DNA from: Acidobacteriota bacterium
Lineage (GTDB): Bacteria > Acidobacteriota > Terriglobia > Terriglobales > Acidobacteriaceae
Assembly (NCBI GenBank): GCA_003225055.1
Contig: QIAU01000201.1
Coordinates: 1 to 49,977, forward strand
Length of the DNA stretch: 49,977 bases
Reading direction: 5' to 3'
The first letter of the stretch is position 1, and every line of letters starts with the position of its first letter. Below, one piece after another: positions 20,845 to 31,095 of this stretch. Below the pieces are notes generated by a model that saw nothing but the letters and a program-made list of their open reading frames with translations, searched no databases and was not told the DNA's origin. The position numbers and the translations under genes were made by a program.

Positions 20845-23800
20845 ATGACCTCCCTTCCTCTCAGTCTCGGGTGGGCCCACCCGCTGGTTCAAGAGTGGTT
20901 TGTGGGCCGATTCGCCACGCCCACAGAACCTCAGGAGCAGGGTTGGCCGCACATCCTGGCCGAGCGAACGACTCTCATCTCAGCGCCCACCGGCTCCGGA
21001 AAAACTCTGGCAGCTTTCTTGGCGTGCATCGATCGCCTGGTGCGGAAAGCTGTGGCAGGAAACCTTCAGGACCGAACGGAAGTCCTCTATATTTCGCCGC
21101 TCAAAGCGTTAGGCAACGACATCCAGAAGAACCTCGAAGTTCCTCTCGGTGAAATTCTGGGGATGGCCCTCGAGCGCGGTCTGCTCATGCCGGAGATCCG
21201 CTCTGCTGTCCGCACCGGCGACACGCTCATGCATGAGCGCCGGGCAATGCTGAAGCGGCCGCCGCACATTCTGGTAACCACTCCGGAATCGCTCTACATC
21301 CTGCTTACCGCCGAGAGAAGCCGAGCCATCCTGCGCGATGTCGAAACGGTAATCGTCGATGAGATCCATGCCGTCGCGGACGATAAACGTGGTGCACACC
21401 TGACGCTTTCGCTGGAAAGGCTGGAAGCTCTCACGAACCACCCGCCCGCGCGCATCGGACTTTCTGCAACGCAAAAACCAATAGAGGAAGTGGCCCACTT
21501 TCTCACGGGTAGCGGCCGACGCGATCCGGTCATCGTCAACGTCGGCCACAAGCGCGATCTCGATCTCGCCGTGGATACTCCCGCCAGCCAGCTCGGCCCC
21601 GTGGCCAGCAATGAGATGTGGGACGAGATTTACGACCGCATTGCCGAGCTGGTTCGCCAGCATCGCTCGACCCTGGTTTTCGTCAACACGCGTCGGCTGG
21701 CGGAACGCGTCGCACACCATCTGGCCGAGCGGCTCGGCGAAGAGGCAGTAGCAGCTCACCACGGCAGCCTGTCGCGCAAGCTCCGCTTAGCCGCCGAGAA
21801 GAAGCTCAAGAACGGCGAGATCAGCGTACTGGTTGCTACGGCCTCGCTCGAGCTCGGGATTGATATCGGTACGGTCGATCTGGTCTGCCAGCTCAGCTCG
21901 ACGCGCGCCATTGCTGTGGCTCTGCAGCGGGTTGGCCGTTCCGGTCACTGGCGCGGTGCTGTTCCCAAGGGTCGAATATTTGCCATGACCCGAGACGACC
22001 TGCTGGAATGCGCAGCCCTGGTGCGAGCCATCCGGCAGGGCGATCTCGATCGCCTGATGATTCCGGAGTCTCCGCTGGACGTGCTGGCCCAGCAGATTGT
22101 CGCCTCCTGCGCCGCAGAGGAGTGGCGCGAGGATGATTTGTTCGCCTTAATCCGGCGGGCTTATCCCTACCGCAACCTGCCTCGTGAAGTTTTCGATTCG
22201 ATCGTCGTGATGCTGTCCGATGGGATTGCTGCTCGCCGTGGACGCTACGGCGCCTATTTGTATCGTGATCAGGTGAATGGCCGGCTGCGCGCCCGCCGTG
22301 GCAGCCGTCTGGCTGCCATTACCAGCGGCGGTGCTATTCCAGAGACTGCCTTGTACACGGTGGTTGCCGAACCGGAAGGCGTCACGGTCGGCACGGTTGA
22401 TGAAGACTTCGCAGTAGAGAGTCTGGCTGGCGATGTCATGCTGCTGGGCAATACGTCCTGGCGAATCCGTCGGATTGAAGGAAAGACAGGGCGCGTAATT
22501 GTCGAGGATGCCCATGGCGCGCCCCCGGGAGTTCCTTTCTGGCTGGGCGAGGCGCCTGCGCGCACAGCGGAACTGTCCGCGCATGTCGCCAACCTGCGTC
22601 AGGAGATCAGCGATCGGCTTGCTGGTGTCTCGCCGGTAGGCTTCTCGCCCACTCAGCAGGTCGTCGCCGAGACGATTTCTTGGCTGAAAGCGGAATGCGG
22701 TCTGGATGACCCCGGAGCCGAACAGATCGTCGAGTACATCCTGCAAGGACGGGCGGTCCTTGGTGCTGTGCCCACTCAGGGAACAATCATCGCTGAGCGC
22801 TTTTTCGATGAAGGCGGCGGAATGCAGTTGGTCATCCACGCGCCTTTTGGCGGTCGGATTAACAAAGCCTGGGGACTAGCCCTGCGCAAGCGTTTCTGCC
22901 GCAGCTTCAACTTCGAGTTGCAAGCGGCTGCCACCGATAACGGACTTAACATTGCTTTGGGCGAGCAGCACAGTTTCCCTCTTGCCGATGTCTTCCAATT
23001 TCTTCAGCCGGAAACGGTGCAGCCGATTCTCGAACAGGCGGCACTCGCAGCGCCCATTTTCGGCACCCGTTGGCGCTGGGATGCCACTCGCGCGCTGGCC
23101 CTGTTGCGCTTTCACGGCGGCAAGAAAATTCCACCGCAAATCCAGCGCATGCGTTCCGACGACCTGCTGGCATCGGTTTTCCCCGACGTGGCCGCCTGCC
23201 AGGAAAACATCGTCGGCGACATCAAGATTCCCGATCACCCGCTGGTGAGCGAAGTCATGAAGGATGTGCTCACTGAGGCGATGGACATTGAAGGGCTGCG
23301 CGGCGTGCTGCGCGGCATCTCCGACAGCGCCATTCGTTGCATTGCCGTCGACACGCCCATCCCATCCCAGTTCTCACACGAAATCCTCAATGCGAATCCA
23401 TATGCGTATCTCGATGACGCTCCATTAGAAGAACGCCGCGCTCGCGCTGTGGAGATGCGTCGCATTCTGCCGGAATCTGTGTTACAGGAGGTCGGCAAGC
23501 TCGATCCCGCAGCTATTGCGCAGGTGCGCGAAGAAGCCTGGCCCGACATCCGCGACCGCGATGAGTTGCATGACGTCCTGCAAACCCTGATCGCGGTTCG
23601 CGAAAGCAGCCTCGATCATGGCGACATCCTGAGCGGAGGGGACGGCCAGGAGCCTGCCCTGAGCGATCCCGAGCGGAGCGAAGGGGGGCGACGGGATCTC
23701 GCGCGCAGCGATTCGGACACGTGGTCGACCTATTTCAGCGAACTCGCTCGCGAAGGCCGGGCTACCGTCGCCACGGTCGACGGCGGGACGCCCCCGGAGA

Positions 23801-25233
23801 AGGCGTCAAGACACCGCCGCTACTGGGTTGCTGCCGAGAAGGCGAAAAGCTTTACCGCCCTCTTCCCCTCGGCGAAATTCGAGACGACAATCGCAGAAAT
23901 TGAGACCACGACACCGTCACCGGACAACGCTCTTTTGGCTCTGGTCACCGGCTGGATGGCCCACATCGGTCCCGCAACCGCAGCACAGTTAGGCGACACC
24001 CTCGGTCTCCCTGCGGCGGAAATCGACAAGGCGCTGCTCCGACTCGAAGCCACAGGCGCCATCCTCCGCGGCAAGTTCACCGACCCCTGCATCCGGGACA
24101 CCGAGTGGTGCGATCGCCGTCTGCTGGCCCGCATCCACCGGCTCACCCTGGGTACTCTCCGAAAGCAGGTTGAGCCAGTTACAGCGGCGCAGTTTATGCG
24201 CTGGCTCCTGCGCTGGCAGCACATCGCGTCAGGCACGCAAGTCCTCGGGGAGCGCGGCACGCTGGAGGTTTTGCGTCAGCTACAAGGTTTCGAAGTTCCA
24301 GCGAATGCTTGGGAGCGGCAGATTCTGGCGCGCCGGATTGCTGACTACGACCCCAAGATCATCGACCAGCTCTGCCTCACAGGCGCCGTGGGTTGGGGAC
24401 GCCTCTCTCCGCACCCGGCCACGCTCGAAGATACCGCCGAAGGCAAGCGGCGTGTCATCCCGACCAGTGTTGCACCGATCACATTCTTTGTCAGGGAGGA
24501 AGCCGAGTGGATGACGCCGCGTCACCCCGGCACAGACCTGCCGGAGGAAACGCGAGGTCTGAGCCACGGCGCGCGCCAGGTGCTCGATTTCCTGCGCCAG
24601 CGAGGCGCATCCTTCTTTGCTGACATCGTGCGCGGCACCGCCCGGCTGAAATCAGAGATTGAAACCGCGCTTTGGGAACTGGTGGCAGCCGGCATCGTTA
24701 CCGCCGATGGCTTTGACAACCTGCGCTCTCTAATCGATCCCAAGCGCCGTGCCGGACAAGGACACGGCCGCACCTCTCGCCCCCGCCACAGCTCGGGCCG
24801 CTGGTCGTTGCTCTATACCGATCAGATCGCAGACCGGAACAAGGCGGTCGAAGCGACCTGCTGGATGATGCTCAAGCGTTATGGCGTGGTGTTTCGCGAT
24901 CTGCTCGTGCGCGAAACCATCCTGCCAAAGTGGCGAGAGCTGCAGATAGCTTTCCGCCGTCTCGAAGACCGAGGCGAGATTCGCGGAGGGCGCTTTGTTG
25001 ACGGTTTTCTGGGCGAGCAGTTTGCTTTGCCGGTGGCGGTGGAGTCGTTGCGTGCTGCCCGCAAGATGGAGCCCACAGGAGAGACATTAATCCTTTCCGC
25101 GGCTGATCCGCTGAACCTGGTTGGAATCCTGGTGCCGGGAGAGCGCGTGCCAGCAATTTCCGGCAAAACAGTTAGCTTTCGTGACGGAGTGGCGGTCCGC
25201 AACGAGGACGCTTACCGAGCTGCAGGCGACTAA
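20845..25233 (+). CDS. lhr: Large helicase-related protein Lhr (DEAD/H helicase)
   Basis: 1462 residues, close to the size of full-length bacterial Lhr. Seen: motif I APTGSGKTLAAF, Ia region YISPLKALGNDIQKNL, DEIH box (VIVDEIHAVADDK), motif III GLSATQKPIEEV, motif VI region ATASLELGIDIG and QRVGRSGHW, then the long Lhr-specific winged-helix/core region (for example GVTVGTVDEDFAVESLAGD) and the bacterial C-terminal extension. Lhr is a 3'-to-5' helicase active on DNA-RNA hybrids, linked to DNA repair. The ATG at 20845 lacks an SD. At residues about 933-953 an in-frame insert rich in DPERSEGG arises from a REP-like repeat (23661-23700). The stop overlaps the 3' end of an opposite gene. Confidence 0.95.
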   Translation: MTSLPLSLGWAHPLVQEWFVGRFATPTEPQEQGWPHILAERTTLISAPTGSGKTLAAFLACIDRLVRKAVAGNLQDRTEVLYISPLKALGNDIQKNLEVPLGEILGMALERGLLMPEIRSAVRTGDTLMHERRAMLKRPPHILVTTPESLYILLTAERSRAILRDVETVIVDEIHAVADDKRGAHLTLSLERLEALTNHPPARIGLSATQKPIEEVAHFLTGSGRRDPVIVNVGHKRDLDLAVDTPASQLGPVASNEMWDEIYDRIAELVRQHRSTLVFVNTRRLAERVAHHLAERLGEEAVAAHHGSLSRKLRLAAEKKLKNGEISVLVATASLELGIDIGTVDLVCQLSSTRAIAVALQRVGRSGHWRGAVPKGRIFAMTRDDLLECAALVRAIRQGDLDRLMIPESPLDVLAQQIVASCAAEEWREDDLFALIRRAYPYRNLPREVFDSIVVMLSDGIAARRGRYGAYLYRDQVNGRLRARRGSRLAAITSGGAIPETALYTVVAEPEGVTVGTVDEDFAVESLAGDVMLLGNTSWRIRRIEGKTGRVIVEDAHGAPPGVPFWLGEAPARTAELSAHVANLRQEISDRLAGVSPVGFSPTQQVVAETISWLKAECGLDDPGAEQIVEYILQGRAVLGAVPTQGTIIAERFFDEGGGMQLVIHAPFGGRINKAWGLALRKRFCRSFNFELQAAATDNGLNIALGEQHSFPLADVFQFLQPETVQPILEQAALAAPIFGTRWRWDATRALALLRFHGGKKIPPQIQRMRSDDLLASVFPDVAACQENIVGDIKIPDHPLVSEVMKDVLTEAMDIEGLRGVLRGISDSAIRCIAVDTPIPSQFSHEILNANPYAYLDDAPLEERRARAVEMRRILPESVLQEVGKLDPAAIAQVREEAWPDIRDRDELHDVLQTLIAVRESSLDHGDILSGGDGQEPALSDPERSEGGRRDLARSDSDTWSTYFSELAREGRATVATVDGGTPPEKASRHRRYWVAAEKAKSFTALFPSAKFETTIAEIETTTPSPDNALLALVTGWMAHIGPATAAQLGDTLGLPAAEIDKALLRLEATGAILRGKFTDPCIRDTEWCDRRLLARIHRLTLGTLRKQVEPVTAAQFMRWLLRWQHIASGTQVLGERGTLEVLRQLQGFEVPANAWERQILARRIADYDPKIIDQLCLTGAVGWGRLSPHPATLEDTAEGKRRVIPTSVAPITFFVREEAEWMTPRHPGTDLPEETRGLSHGARQVLDFLRQRGASFFADIVRGTARLKSEIETALWELVAAGIVTADGFDNLRSLIDPKRRAGQGHGRTSRPRHSSGRWSLLYTDQIADRNKAVEATCWMMLKRYGVVFRDLLVRETILPKWRELQIAFRRLEDRGEIRGGRFVDGFLGEQFALPVAVESLRAARKMEPTGETLILSAADPLNLVGILVPGERVPAISGKTVSFRDGVAVRNEDAYRAAGD
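23661..23700 (+). repeat. REP-like element inside lhr
   Basis: GATCCCG (23665-23671) and CGGGATC (23692-23698) flank GAGCGGAGCGAAGGGG. The element is in frame and adds about 20 residues (SDPERSEGGRRDLARSD) to Lhr that break the family alignment. Confidence 0.65.
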
Positions 25234-25636
25234 CCCCTTCATTGGGCTCCGTGAATCTCTGGGCCAGAAAATACAAATTCTGCTGACAGTAAAACAGCAA
25301 CTTCTCGGGAATCGGTCTCTGTGCCTGATCGAGGTTGACGGCTGGAACCAGCACGGGTTGTGAGTCACTGCCAGCCCGCCGCAGCTTCAGCATTCCCAAC
25401 AAGCAGCTAGGCTCGACCTCATAAAGTCCGGCCGGTAGGAGCATCTCTCCCAGGACGAAGTCGAACGGAACATGCGCCAGGGCGGCCAGGGACGTTCCCT
25501 CACCTCGACCGGAGCCGCACCTCGCCAAAACCTTTATGCTCGCAAACGAGCAGGTATCCGGATTCATCGCTTGTACATTGAGGCTCACGGCAACTTCTCC
25601 ACAATAGGTCGAGCGGGAACTCGCTGAGGGATTCAT
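25172..25636 (-). CDS. Small acidobacterial-type hypothetical protein
   Basis: 154 residues from ATG 25636, with GAGGGG six bases upstream. The core reads HVPFDFVLGEMLLPAGLYEV then LVPAVNLDQAQRPIPEKLLF and YFLAQRFTEPNEG. This is the pattern (VPFxF-xxGxxLLPAGxYxV, then FxxYxxQYFLAQ) of small proteins I recall as abundant in Acidobacteria, usually exported; this copy has no clear signal peptide and may be truncated at its N-terminus. Its 3' end overlaps the last 62 bp of lhr on the opposite strand. Function unknown. Confidence 0.6.
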   Translation of the reverse strand: MNPSASSRSTYCGEVAVSLNVQAMNPDTCSFASIKVLARCGSGRGEGTSLAALAHVPFDFVLGEMLLPAGLYEVEPSCLLGMLKLRRAGSDSQPVLVPAVNLDQAQRPIPEKLLFYCQQNLYFLAQRFTEPNEGVSRLQLGKRPRCGPPLRHES

Positions 25637-26112
25637 CGAGTTCCCCTCGACTACTGCCCGACCCGAGACAAATCTCAAAAGCGCTTCCCCTCGCTTTTGG
25701 TCGGGCTAGTCTCGAAAAAACCTGCCCAGTGACTGTTGCTTTCAAAAAGTTCCATCAGGGACCAAAACTCCAGTCCCTGACGGCGACTTCCCGGCGAAAA
25801 AAATGACCGAAAGCGCCTCCCCGAAGTCGCCTTTGCCGGGACAGTCCTTTTCACGAATTGTCTCCATGCAGCTGCCGTGCCAACATGGTTGGGCGAACCC
25901 TGATCGGGGCACGCGGATGCAACTAATTGATATCGTGGAGCTTGCTGTTGCTAACCGATCGCGTTACCGTGGGGTGAGAGCCAGCTCTGCTAGTCCTCTA
26001 CTATCTGATCGGATAGTCTCTAACCATTCGGATAGGCCATTGCTGTTGGCGCACTTGCGTGCAATTGAGCCGGTTACTGTGCTAAGACTATCTCGCGGCC
26101 GAAGGAGGGAGG
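25637..26112. other. Intergenic region upstream of the sigma54 activator
   Basis: 476 bp with only short, unrecognised frames. I looked for a sigma54 -24/-12 site; the nearest, TGGCGCACTTGC at about 26048, has the wrong GG-GC spacing. No terminator or RNA gene is seen. Confidence 0.5.
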
Positions 26113-28032
26113 GTGAACCCGAGACTCATAGCCATAGCCGGGCCCCTGAAAGAGTCCCATTTTGCTCTGCCCACAGAGGAGGTCACGATCGGCCGGGATG
26201 CCTCCAACTTGCTGCCGATTTCTGACCCCTCAGTTTCCCGCCGCCACTGTGTAGTCAGCCACGAGGCCGAGCAGTTCAAGATTCGCGATCTCAAGAGCCG
26301 AAACGGCACCCTCATCAACGGAATCCCCGTACAAGAGCAATACCTGAAGCACGGCGACCAGATTTCCATTGGCGACTCAATCTTTGTCTTTCTTCTTGAG
26401 GACACCGAGGAAGGCTTCGTTGGCCGGCAGGTGGAATTTGAAGACGACTCGATCGCCAAATCCACGGTTAGGCTGCGACCGGCCGACGTGCTCTATCTCC
26501 AGCCCGACAAGATCCTGAGCGAGTTGCCGGCAACTTCCCGTCTGGCGCGCAATCTAAATGTGCTGCTGAAGATCAGCCGCGTAGTGCACTCCATCCGCGA
26601 CTTACAGGCGCTGCAGGACGAGATTCTGAGTCTGACCTTCGAGGTTTCTCCCGCCGAGCGAGGTGCAATCCTGCTCGACGGCACTCATGCCAAGGATTTT
26701 GCTTCCGTGTTTGCCCGCAGCCGCCAGGCCACCGATCCGCGCACCGTACGCGTGAGCCGTACCGTAGCGCGGCAAGTCTTGGAACAAGGCGTCTCGGTGC
26801 TGGGGAGTGACGTTGCAGCCAGCGAGAACCTCAGTGACCTCGAGAGCGTGATTGCCTCCGAGGTGCGTTCCCTCCTGTGCGTGCCGCTTATCGTATTCGA
26901 CAAGGTGATCGGTTGTATCTACCTCGATTCGACCAATCCCGTAATGCGCTTCGACGAAGACCACCTGCAGCTCGTGACGGCAATAGCAGGTATCTCGGCT
27001 GTCGCCCTGGAAAACGCCCGTCAACTGGAGTGGTTGCGCCAGGAAAACGAGCGCCTCAACACCGAGATCAACCTCGAGCACAGCCTTCTAGGCGAAAGCG
27101 CAGTTATGAAGAACGTGTACCAGTTCCTGGCGCGGGTCGCGCCGACCGACAGCACCGTCTTAATAGATGGAGAGAGCGGCACCGGCAAGGAATTGGCGGC
27201 GCGCGCCATTCACCACAACAGTCAGCGCGCGGACAAAGCCTTTGTCGCCATCAATTGTGCCGCGATTACCGAGACGCTGCTCGAAAGCGAACTCTTCGGA
27301 TACGAGAAAGGCGCCTTCACCGGGGCCACCGCTCAGAAGAAAGGCAAGCTGGAGGTTGCCCATGGCGGCGTGGTCTTTCTGGATGAGATCGGAGAACTCG
27401 CGCCCGCCCTGCAATCCAAACTGCTGCGAGTGATTCAGGAGCGCGAGTTCGAACGCGTCGGCGGCACGCGGCCGGTCGAGGTGGATATCCGTCTGATTGC
27501 CGCCACAAATAAGAATCTCGCCGAAGCGGTACGAACAAGCACGTTCCGGCAGGACCTGTTCTACCGCTTGAATGTCGTTTCTGTCACCATGCCGCCGCTA
27601 CGCGAGCGCAAGGAAGACATCCCGCAGCTTGCCAGCTATTTCATCAACAAGTATTCCAAGCGGTGCAAAGCGAAAGCCAAACCGCTGTCGGAAGAAGCGT
27701 GCGCCTGCTTAATGAACTACGACTGGCCAGGCAACGTGCGCGAACTGGAGAACGCCATCGAACGGGCTCTGGTTCTTGGCGCCGGCGATCTGATTCTTCC
27801 AGAAGACCTGCCGGAAGCAGTGCTGGAGCGAGCCGCTCCGGCCGGCATGACCGCGAAATATCATTCCGCTTTAAAAGAGACTAAGAAACAACTGATACTA
27901 GCGGCGATAGACGATGCCAAGGGCAATTACACCGAAGCCGCTCGGGCGCTTGGTCTCCACCCCAACTACTTGCATCGTCTGATTCGCAATCTGGATCTGC
28001 GGCAGGAACTCAAGGCCAGCGGGCGCCGATGA
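26113..28032 (+). CDS. FHA-GAF-AAA+-Fis sigma54-dependent transcription activator
   Basis: 639 residues. N-terminal FHA domain (about 20-95; [31 protein letters not shown]) binds phosphothreonine peptides. A GAF domain (about 150-310; [18 protein letters not shown]) follows. The central AAA+ has Walker [17 protein letters not shown], the GAFTGA loop for sigma54 contact ([16 protein letters not shown]) and Walker [13 protein letters not shown], then [13 protein letters not shown] and a Fis-type HTH ([20 protein letters not shown]). The GTG at 26113 has GGAGGGAG immediately before it. With a FHA in place of a receiver domain, activation is probably by a Ser/Thr kinase rather than a histidine kinase; no such kinase is in the window. 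Confidence 0.95.
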   Translation: MNPRLIAIAGPLKESHFALPTEEVTIGRDASNLLPISDPSVSRRHCVVSHEAEQFKIRDLKSRNGTLINGIPVQEQYLKHGDQISIGDSIFVFLLEDTEEGFVGRQVEFEDDSIAKSTVRLRPADVLYLQPDKILSELPATSRLARNLNVLLKISRVVHSIRDLQALQDEILSLTFEVSPAERGAILLDGTHAKDFASVFARSRQATDPRTVRVSRTVARQVLEQGVSVLGSDVAASENLSDLESVIASEVRSLLCVPLIVFDKVIGCIYLDSTNPVMRFDEDHLQLVTAIAGISAVALENARQLEWLRQENERLNTEINLEHSLLGESAVMKNVYQFLARVAPTDSTVLIDGESGTGKELAARAIHHNSQRADKAFVAINCAAITETLLESELFGYEKGAFTGATAQKKGKLEVAHGGVVFLDEIGELAPALQSKLLRVIQEREFERVGGTRPVEVDIRLIAATNKNLAEAVRTSTFRQDLFYRLNVVSVTMPPLRERKEDIPQLASYFINKYSKRCKAKAKPLSEEACACLMNYDWPGNVRELENAIERALVLGAGDLILPEDLPEAVLERAAPAGMTAKYHSALKETKKQLILAAIDDAKGNYTEAARALGLHPNYLHRLIRNLDLRQELKASGRR

Positions 28033-28186
28033 AGCCCTTGGCATTCGACTGGAAGTCTGCTGAAAAACGCTAGAGTCGTGCCACTGCGCGTTCTTTGGGT
28101 GTCGCAGCGCCTTAACGATCGATAAGCACTTTTTTCAAAAGGGGCTTTAGCCGCTGAGGTCACCCACTCGACTTGTTTCGCGCCAG

Positions 28187-29101
28187 TTAGGGCACGCGGA
28201 GGTTCAAAAGTTCAGCCGGGTTCAGGTAGACTCCCTGCCACCGCACCGCGAGGTGCACGTGCGGCCCTGTCGCCCGGCCGGTAGCACCGCTGAGCCCGAT
28301 CTCCCGGCCGCGCTCGACACGCTCCCCTTCATGCACCTTGATCTTCCAGAGATGCATATAGAGACTGAGCAGGCCCTGTCCGTGGTCCAGCACGACGCAG
28401 TTGCCTTCGAAAAAGAGATCGCGCGCCAGAATCACCGTTCCGCTATTGATTGCCTTTAACGGTGTGCCAACCGGAGCGTGATAATCCAAGCCCCCGTGCA
28501 CACTCTTCACGGCGCCGTTGAATGTGCGGCGAGTGCCAAATGGGTCTGACACCGATGTTGACACTGCCGGAAGAAATCTTCCCGCCCACTCGCGTTCCGG
28601 GCTGATCACGGCGAAGACCTTGGCCTTGAGTTCCTTCTCCTGATCGATCCGAGTCCGCATCTCAGGGGCGGGCGCGGTGAATTTTTCTGGAACATGAAGC
28701 ACGATGGTCGGGTATTTCGCCGCCCAAACTCTCACCTGGCTGTCCATATCAACGCGTGCGTCCTGCTGGCTGATGCCGTGCAAGACCAGAGGGTAGCGGC
28801 CCGGCTTGGTTTCGAGGCTGACTCCGGCAAAACCGACCCAGGTTTGCTTGCCTGGGTTGTAGTCGAAGAACAACTCGTGGCCCAGCCACGTTCCGGTCAG
28901 GGATTTCAGCCGCACCGACGGACGTACACGAAACAGAAAAGGCGAACCGTTGACCAGTCGAGCCGGCGCCCAGCGCACCACAGCCGGCTTCACAGGCGCC
29001 CAGGGAGGCTTTCCTTCGCTCTGCGTTCCCAGGACAAAGGTGCTGGCCAGCATGAGACATATGCCTAATATTCTTGCTATCCGACGACGCGTGCGATTCA
29101 C
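28187..29101 (-). CDS. M23 (LytM-like) peptidase with signal peptide
   Basis: 304 residues from a GTG at 29101. Signal peptide about 1-25 (RILGICLMLASTFVLG). A beta-rich N-terminal domain leads to a C-terminal M23 metallopeptidase domain with the Zn ligands in HGGLDYHAPVG and HVHLAVRWQ and the GTVILARDLFFEGNCVVLDH strand between them. Such enzymes cleave peptidoglycan cross-bridges or act as regulatory LytM proteins; all His/Asp ligands seen are present, so activity is likely. Convergent with the sigma54 activator, 154 bp apart. The start codon has no clear SD. Confidence 0.9.
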   Translation of the reverse strand: MNRTRRRIARILGICLMLASTFVLGTQSEGKPPWAPVKPAVVRWAPARLVNGSPFLFRVRPSVRLKSLTGTWLGHELFFDYNPGKQTWVGFAGVSLETKPGRYPLVLHGISQQDARVDMDSQVRVWAAKYPTIVLHVPEKFTAPAPEMRTRIDQEKELKAKVFAVISPEREWAGRFLPAVSTSVSDPFGTRRTFNGAVKSVHGGLDYHAPVGTPLKAINSGTVILARDLFFEGNCVVLDHGQGLLSLYMHLWKIKVHEGERVERGREIGLSGATGRATGPHVHLAVRWQGVYLNPAELLNLRVP

Positions 29102-29788
29102 AGTTTCAGCGTATCAGAAGGGTGCAACCTTTGCGCTCTTTCGGGGTGGCCCGCGCTTTTTGCAAAGGATGGGGAGCTGAGCCCGAATCGAGGAGCTCGT
29201 GTTTTCTGGGGGGGGCACGGCTTTACAGGCTGCGGGAGGAGACGCGAACGCTGGGGTACCGGCATTTCAGGATCGTCGGAACCTCCCCGGTTTCTTTGAC
29301 CGGTTCCGTGCCATCAGGTGGTGTTGGTAGGGGTGGGGCTGCTGTTTTTAGCTGGTGCTTGCCCGTTGATACAACTGAAGGAGTCGGAGGTACTGCAGAT
29401 GATCTTAGCGTCTATGCCACACTGGAAATTTTCCTACTGCTTGCGTCACGTAACCGGTCCGCGAATCGCAGCCTGATTGCCTTCACCGCATGGTCGAGCA
29501 TTGCTCAGCCGCCGTCATGGCGGTGGGGGGATTGCGTGATGTGAGCGAACGCGGACACCTGCTGGGCGGCGTACTCCTGTTTGTTGTCGTCAGTGCAGAT
29601 CTGATCGTGCTGGCCCCGGCCAAGCTGCCAGGACAGCGGGGCAGCCGCAGCCGGCGCGTAGCCCACTTCGCTCGGAATGATAAAAAGAAAGAAGCGCGTG
29701 GGACACCCGCGTATTCCATCCACTGTCGTTCTTTCCCCTGAGCACATTGAGGCTTTTCTGCCAAAGAGCTAGTCTTATTGTGACTCGG
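29102..29788. other. 687-bp stretch without a gene
   Basis: Short overlapping frames on both strands but none with a family pattern. The right part (about 29620-29740) encodes on the minus strand a peptide like FFLFIIPSEVGYAPAAAA, which I take as a translated dispersed repeat rather than a gene. Confidence 0.5.
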
Positions 29789-31006
29789 ATGAACTTCAGA
29801 AACGTACTGCGGGAATCCTTGACGGCGATGCAACGCCACTGGATCAGGAGTGTGCTTACGATTCTCGGCATTGGGGTTGGCGTTGGAGCATTCATCTGCG
29901 TGGTCGCGATTGGAAACGCCGGGAGCAGCAGCATCGAAGACAAGCTGCAGAGTCTGGGTGACAATTTCATCTGGGTAGAAGCGGGCAGCCGCGCCCGCAA
30001 CGGCCTGCGAGCGGGGTCGCGCGGCACGCGGTCGCTTGTGCTCGGCGATGCGCAAGCCATCCTGCAGCAGGTTTCCCTGATCAAGAGCCTGTCACCGAAC
30101 GTGGATGGCCACATCCAGGTCATCTACGCAGGGGAAAACTGGGCCACGATGTACCGCGGTGTGACTCCGGAATTTCTCCAAGTGCGGCGCTGGCAAATGC
30201 GGCTGGGAACATTCTTTACCCCTGCCGACGTGGAAGCTAGCGCCCCTGTCTGCGTGCTGGGGGAAACAGTGGTAGAAAACCTGTTCGGAAACGAAGATCC
30301 GGTCGGAAAGACAGTCCGCATCCAGAGTTTGCCTTGCAAAGTGATTGGTGTTCTCGAACGCAAAGGCTTTTCGGCGACCGGACAGGATCAGGACGACTTC
30401 GTCGTGCTGCCCTACACCACGGTGCAGAAGAGGATCACCGGAACGTTTTGGCTGGATGATATTTTCTGCTCCGCGGTTTCACGTGAAGCGATGCCCGAAG
30501 CCACTAAGGAAATCATGGCACTCTTGCGTGAACGTCACCACTTGAATGCCGGAGAAGATGACGACTTCAACATTCGCCGGCCCGAAGATGTGGTACAGGC
30601 GCAACTGGCCGGCAGCCGGATCATGACCATGCTGCTGGCCAGCATTGCCTCTTTATCGCTGGTAGTCGGCGGCATCGGTATCATGAACATCATGCTGGTC
30701 TCGGTCACGCAGCGCACCCGCGAGATTGGAATCCGGATGGCGGTCGGCGCCACCGAGTGGGATGTGCAAGTTCAATTTTTGAGCGAAGCGGTGGCTCTGA
30801 GCGTCTTAGGTGGTTTGTTGGGCCTTTTCGTTGGCATCGTCGCCTCAGTCGGAGTTCAAAATCTGTTCCACTTTCCAACCAAACTTACTCCGCATGTTTT
30901 TGCCATTGGGGGGGGTTTTTCCGCCGGAGTCGGAGTGTTGTTCGGATATTATCCTGCCAGAAAAGCCTCGCAATTAGATCCGATTCAGGGGTTGCGCTAC
31001 GAGTAG
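29789..31006 (+). CDS. MacB-like ABC transporter permease, orphan
   Basis: 405 residues from ATG 29789 (frame open from 29747). Architecture is MacB_PCD plus FtsX: first membrane helix about 20-45 (SVLTILGIGVGVGAFICVVA), a ~220-residue periplasmic domain, then three C-terminal helices starting near 285 (LASIASLSLVVGGIGIMNIM) with the typical QRTREIGIRMAVGA loop and a final YYPARKASQLDPIQGLRYE. The usual partners, a MacA fusion protein and an ATPase, are absent on either side. Acidobacteria carry many such orphan permeases. It may use an ATPase encoded elsewhere; what it moves cannot be told. Confidence 0.9.
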   Translation: MNFRNVLRESLTAMQRHWIRSVLTILGIGVGVGAFICVVAIGNAGSSSIEDKLQSLGDNFIWVEAGSRARNGLRAGSRGTRSLVLGDAQAILQQVSLIKSLSPNVDGHIQVIYAGENWATMYRGVTPEFLQVRRWQMRLGTFFTPADVEASAPVCVLGETVVENLFGNEDPVGKTVRIQSLPCKVIGVLERKGFSATGQDQDDFVVLPYTTVQKRITGTFWLDDIFCSAVSREAMPEATKEIMALLRERHHLNAGEDDDFNIRRPEDVVQAQLAGSRIMTMLLASIASLSLVVGGIGIMNIMLVSVTQRTREIGIRMAVGATEWDVQVQFLSEAVALSVLGGLLGLFVGIVASVGVQNLFHFPTKLTPHVFAIGGGFSAGVGVLFGYYPARKASQLDPIQGLRYE

Positions 31007-31095
31007 AACCGGCCTTCGGCCTTGAATAAGCCGAATCACCAGAACCACCAGCGCGGTTACGAGCACCAGGTGGATATATCCGCTCGAGGTATAAG

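Noticed and set aside
26040-26065. Sigma54 -24/-12 promoter before the activator gene
   Set aside because: TGGCGCACTTGC has the GG and GC three bases too close.
29483-30123. Long minus-strand frames over the permease start and the gap before it
   Set aside because: They are antisense to a sound permease and contain repeat-derived peptides; no family pattern.
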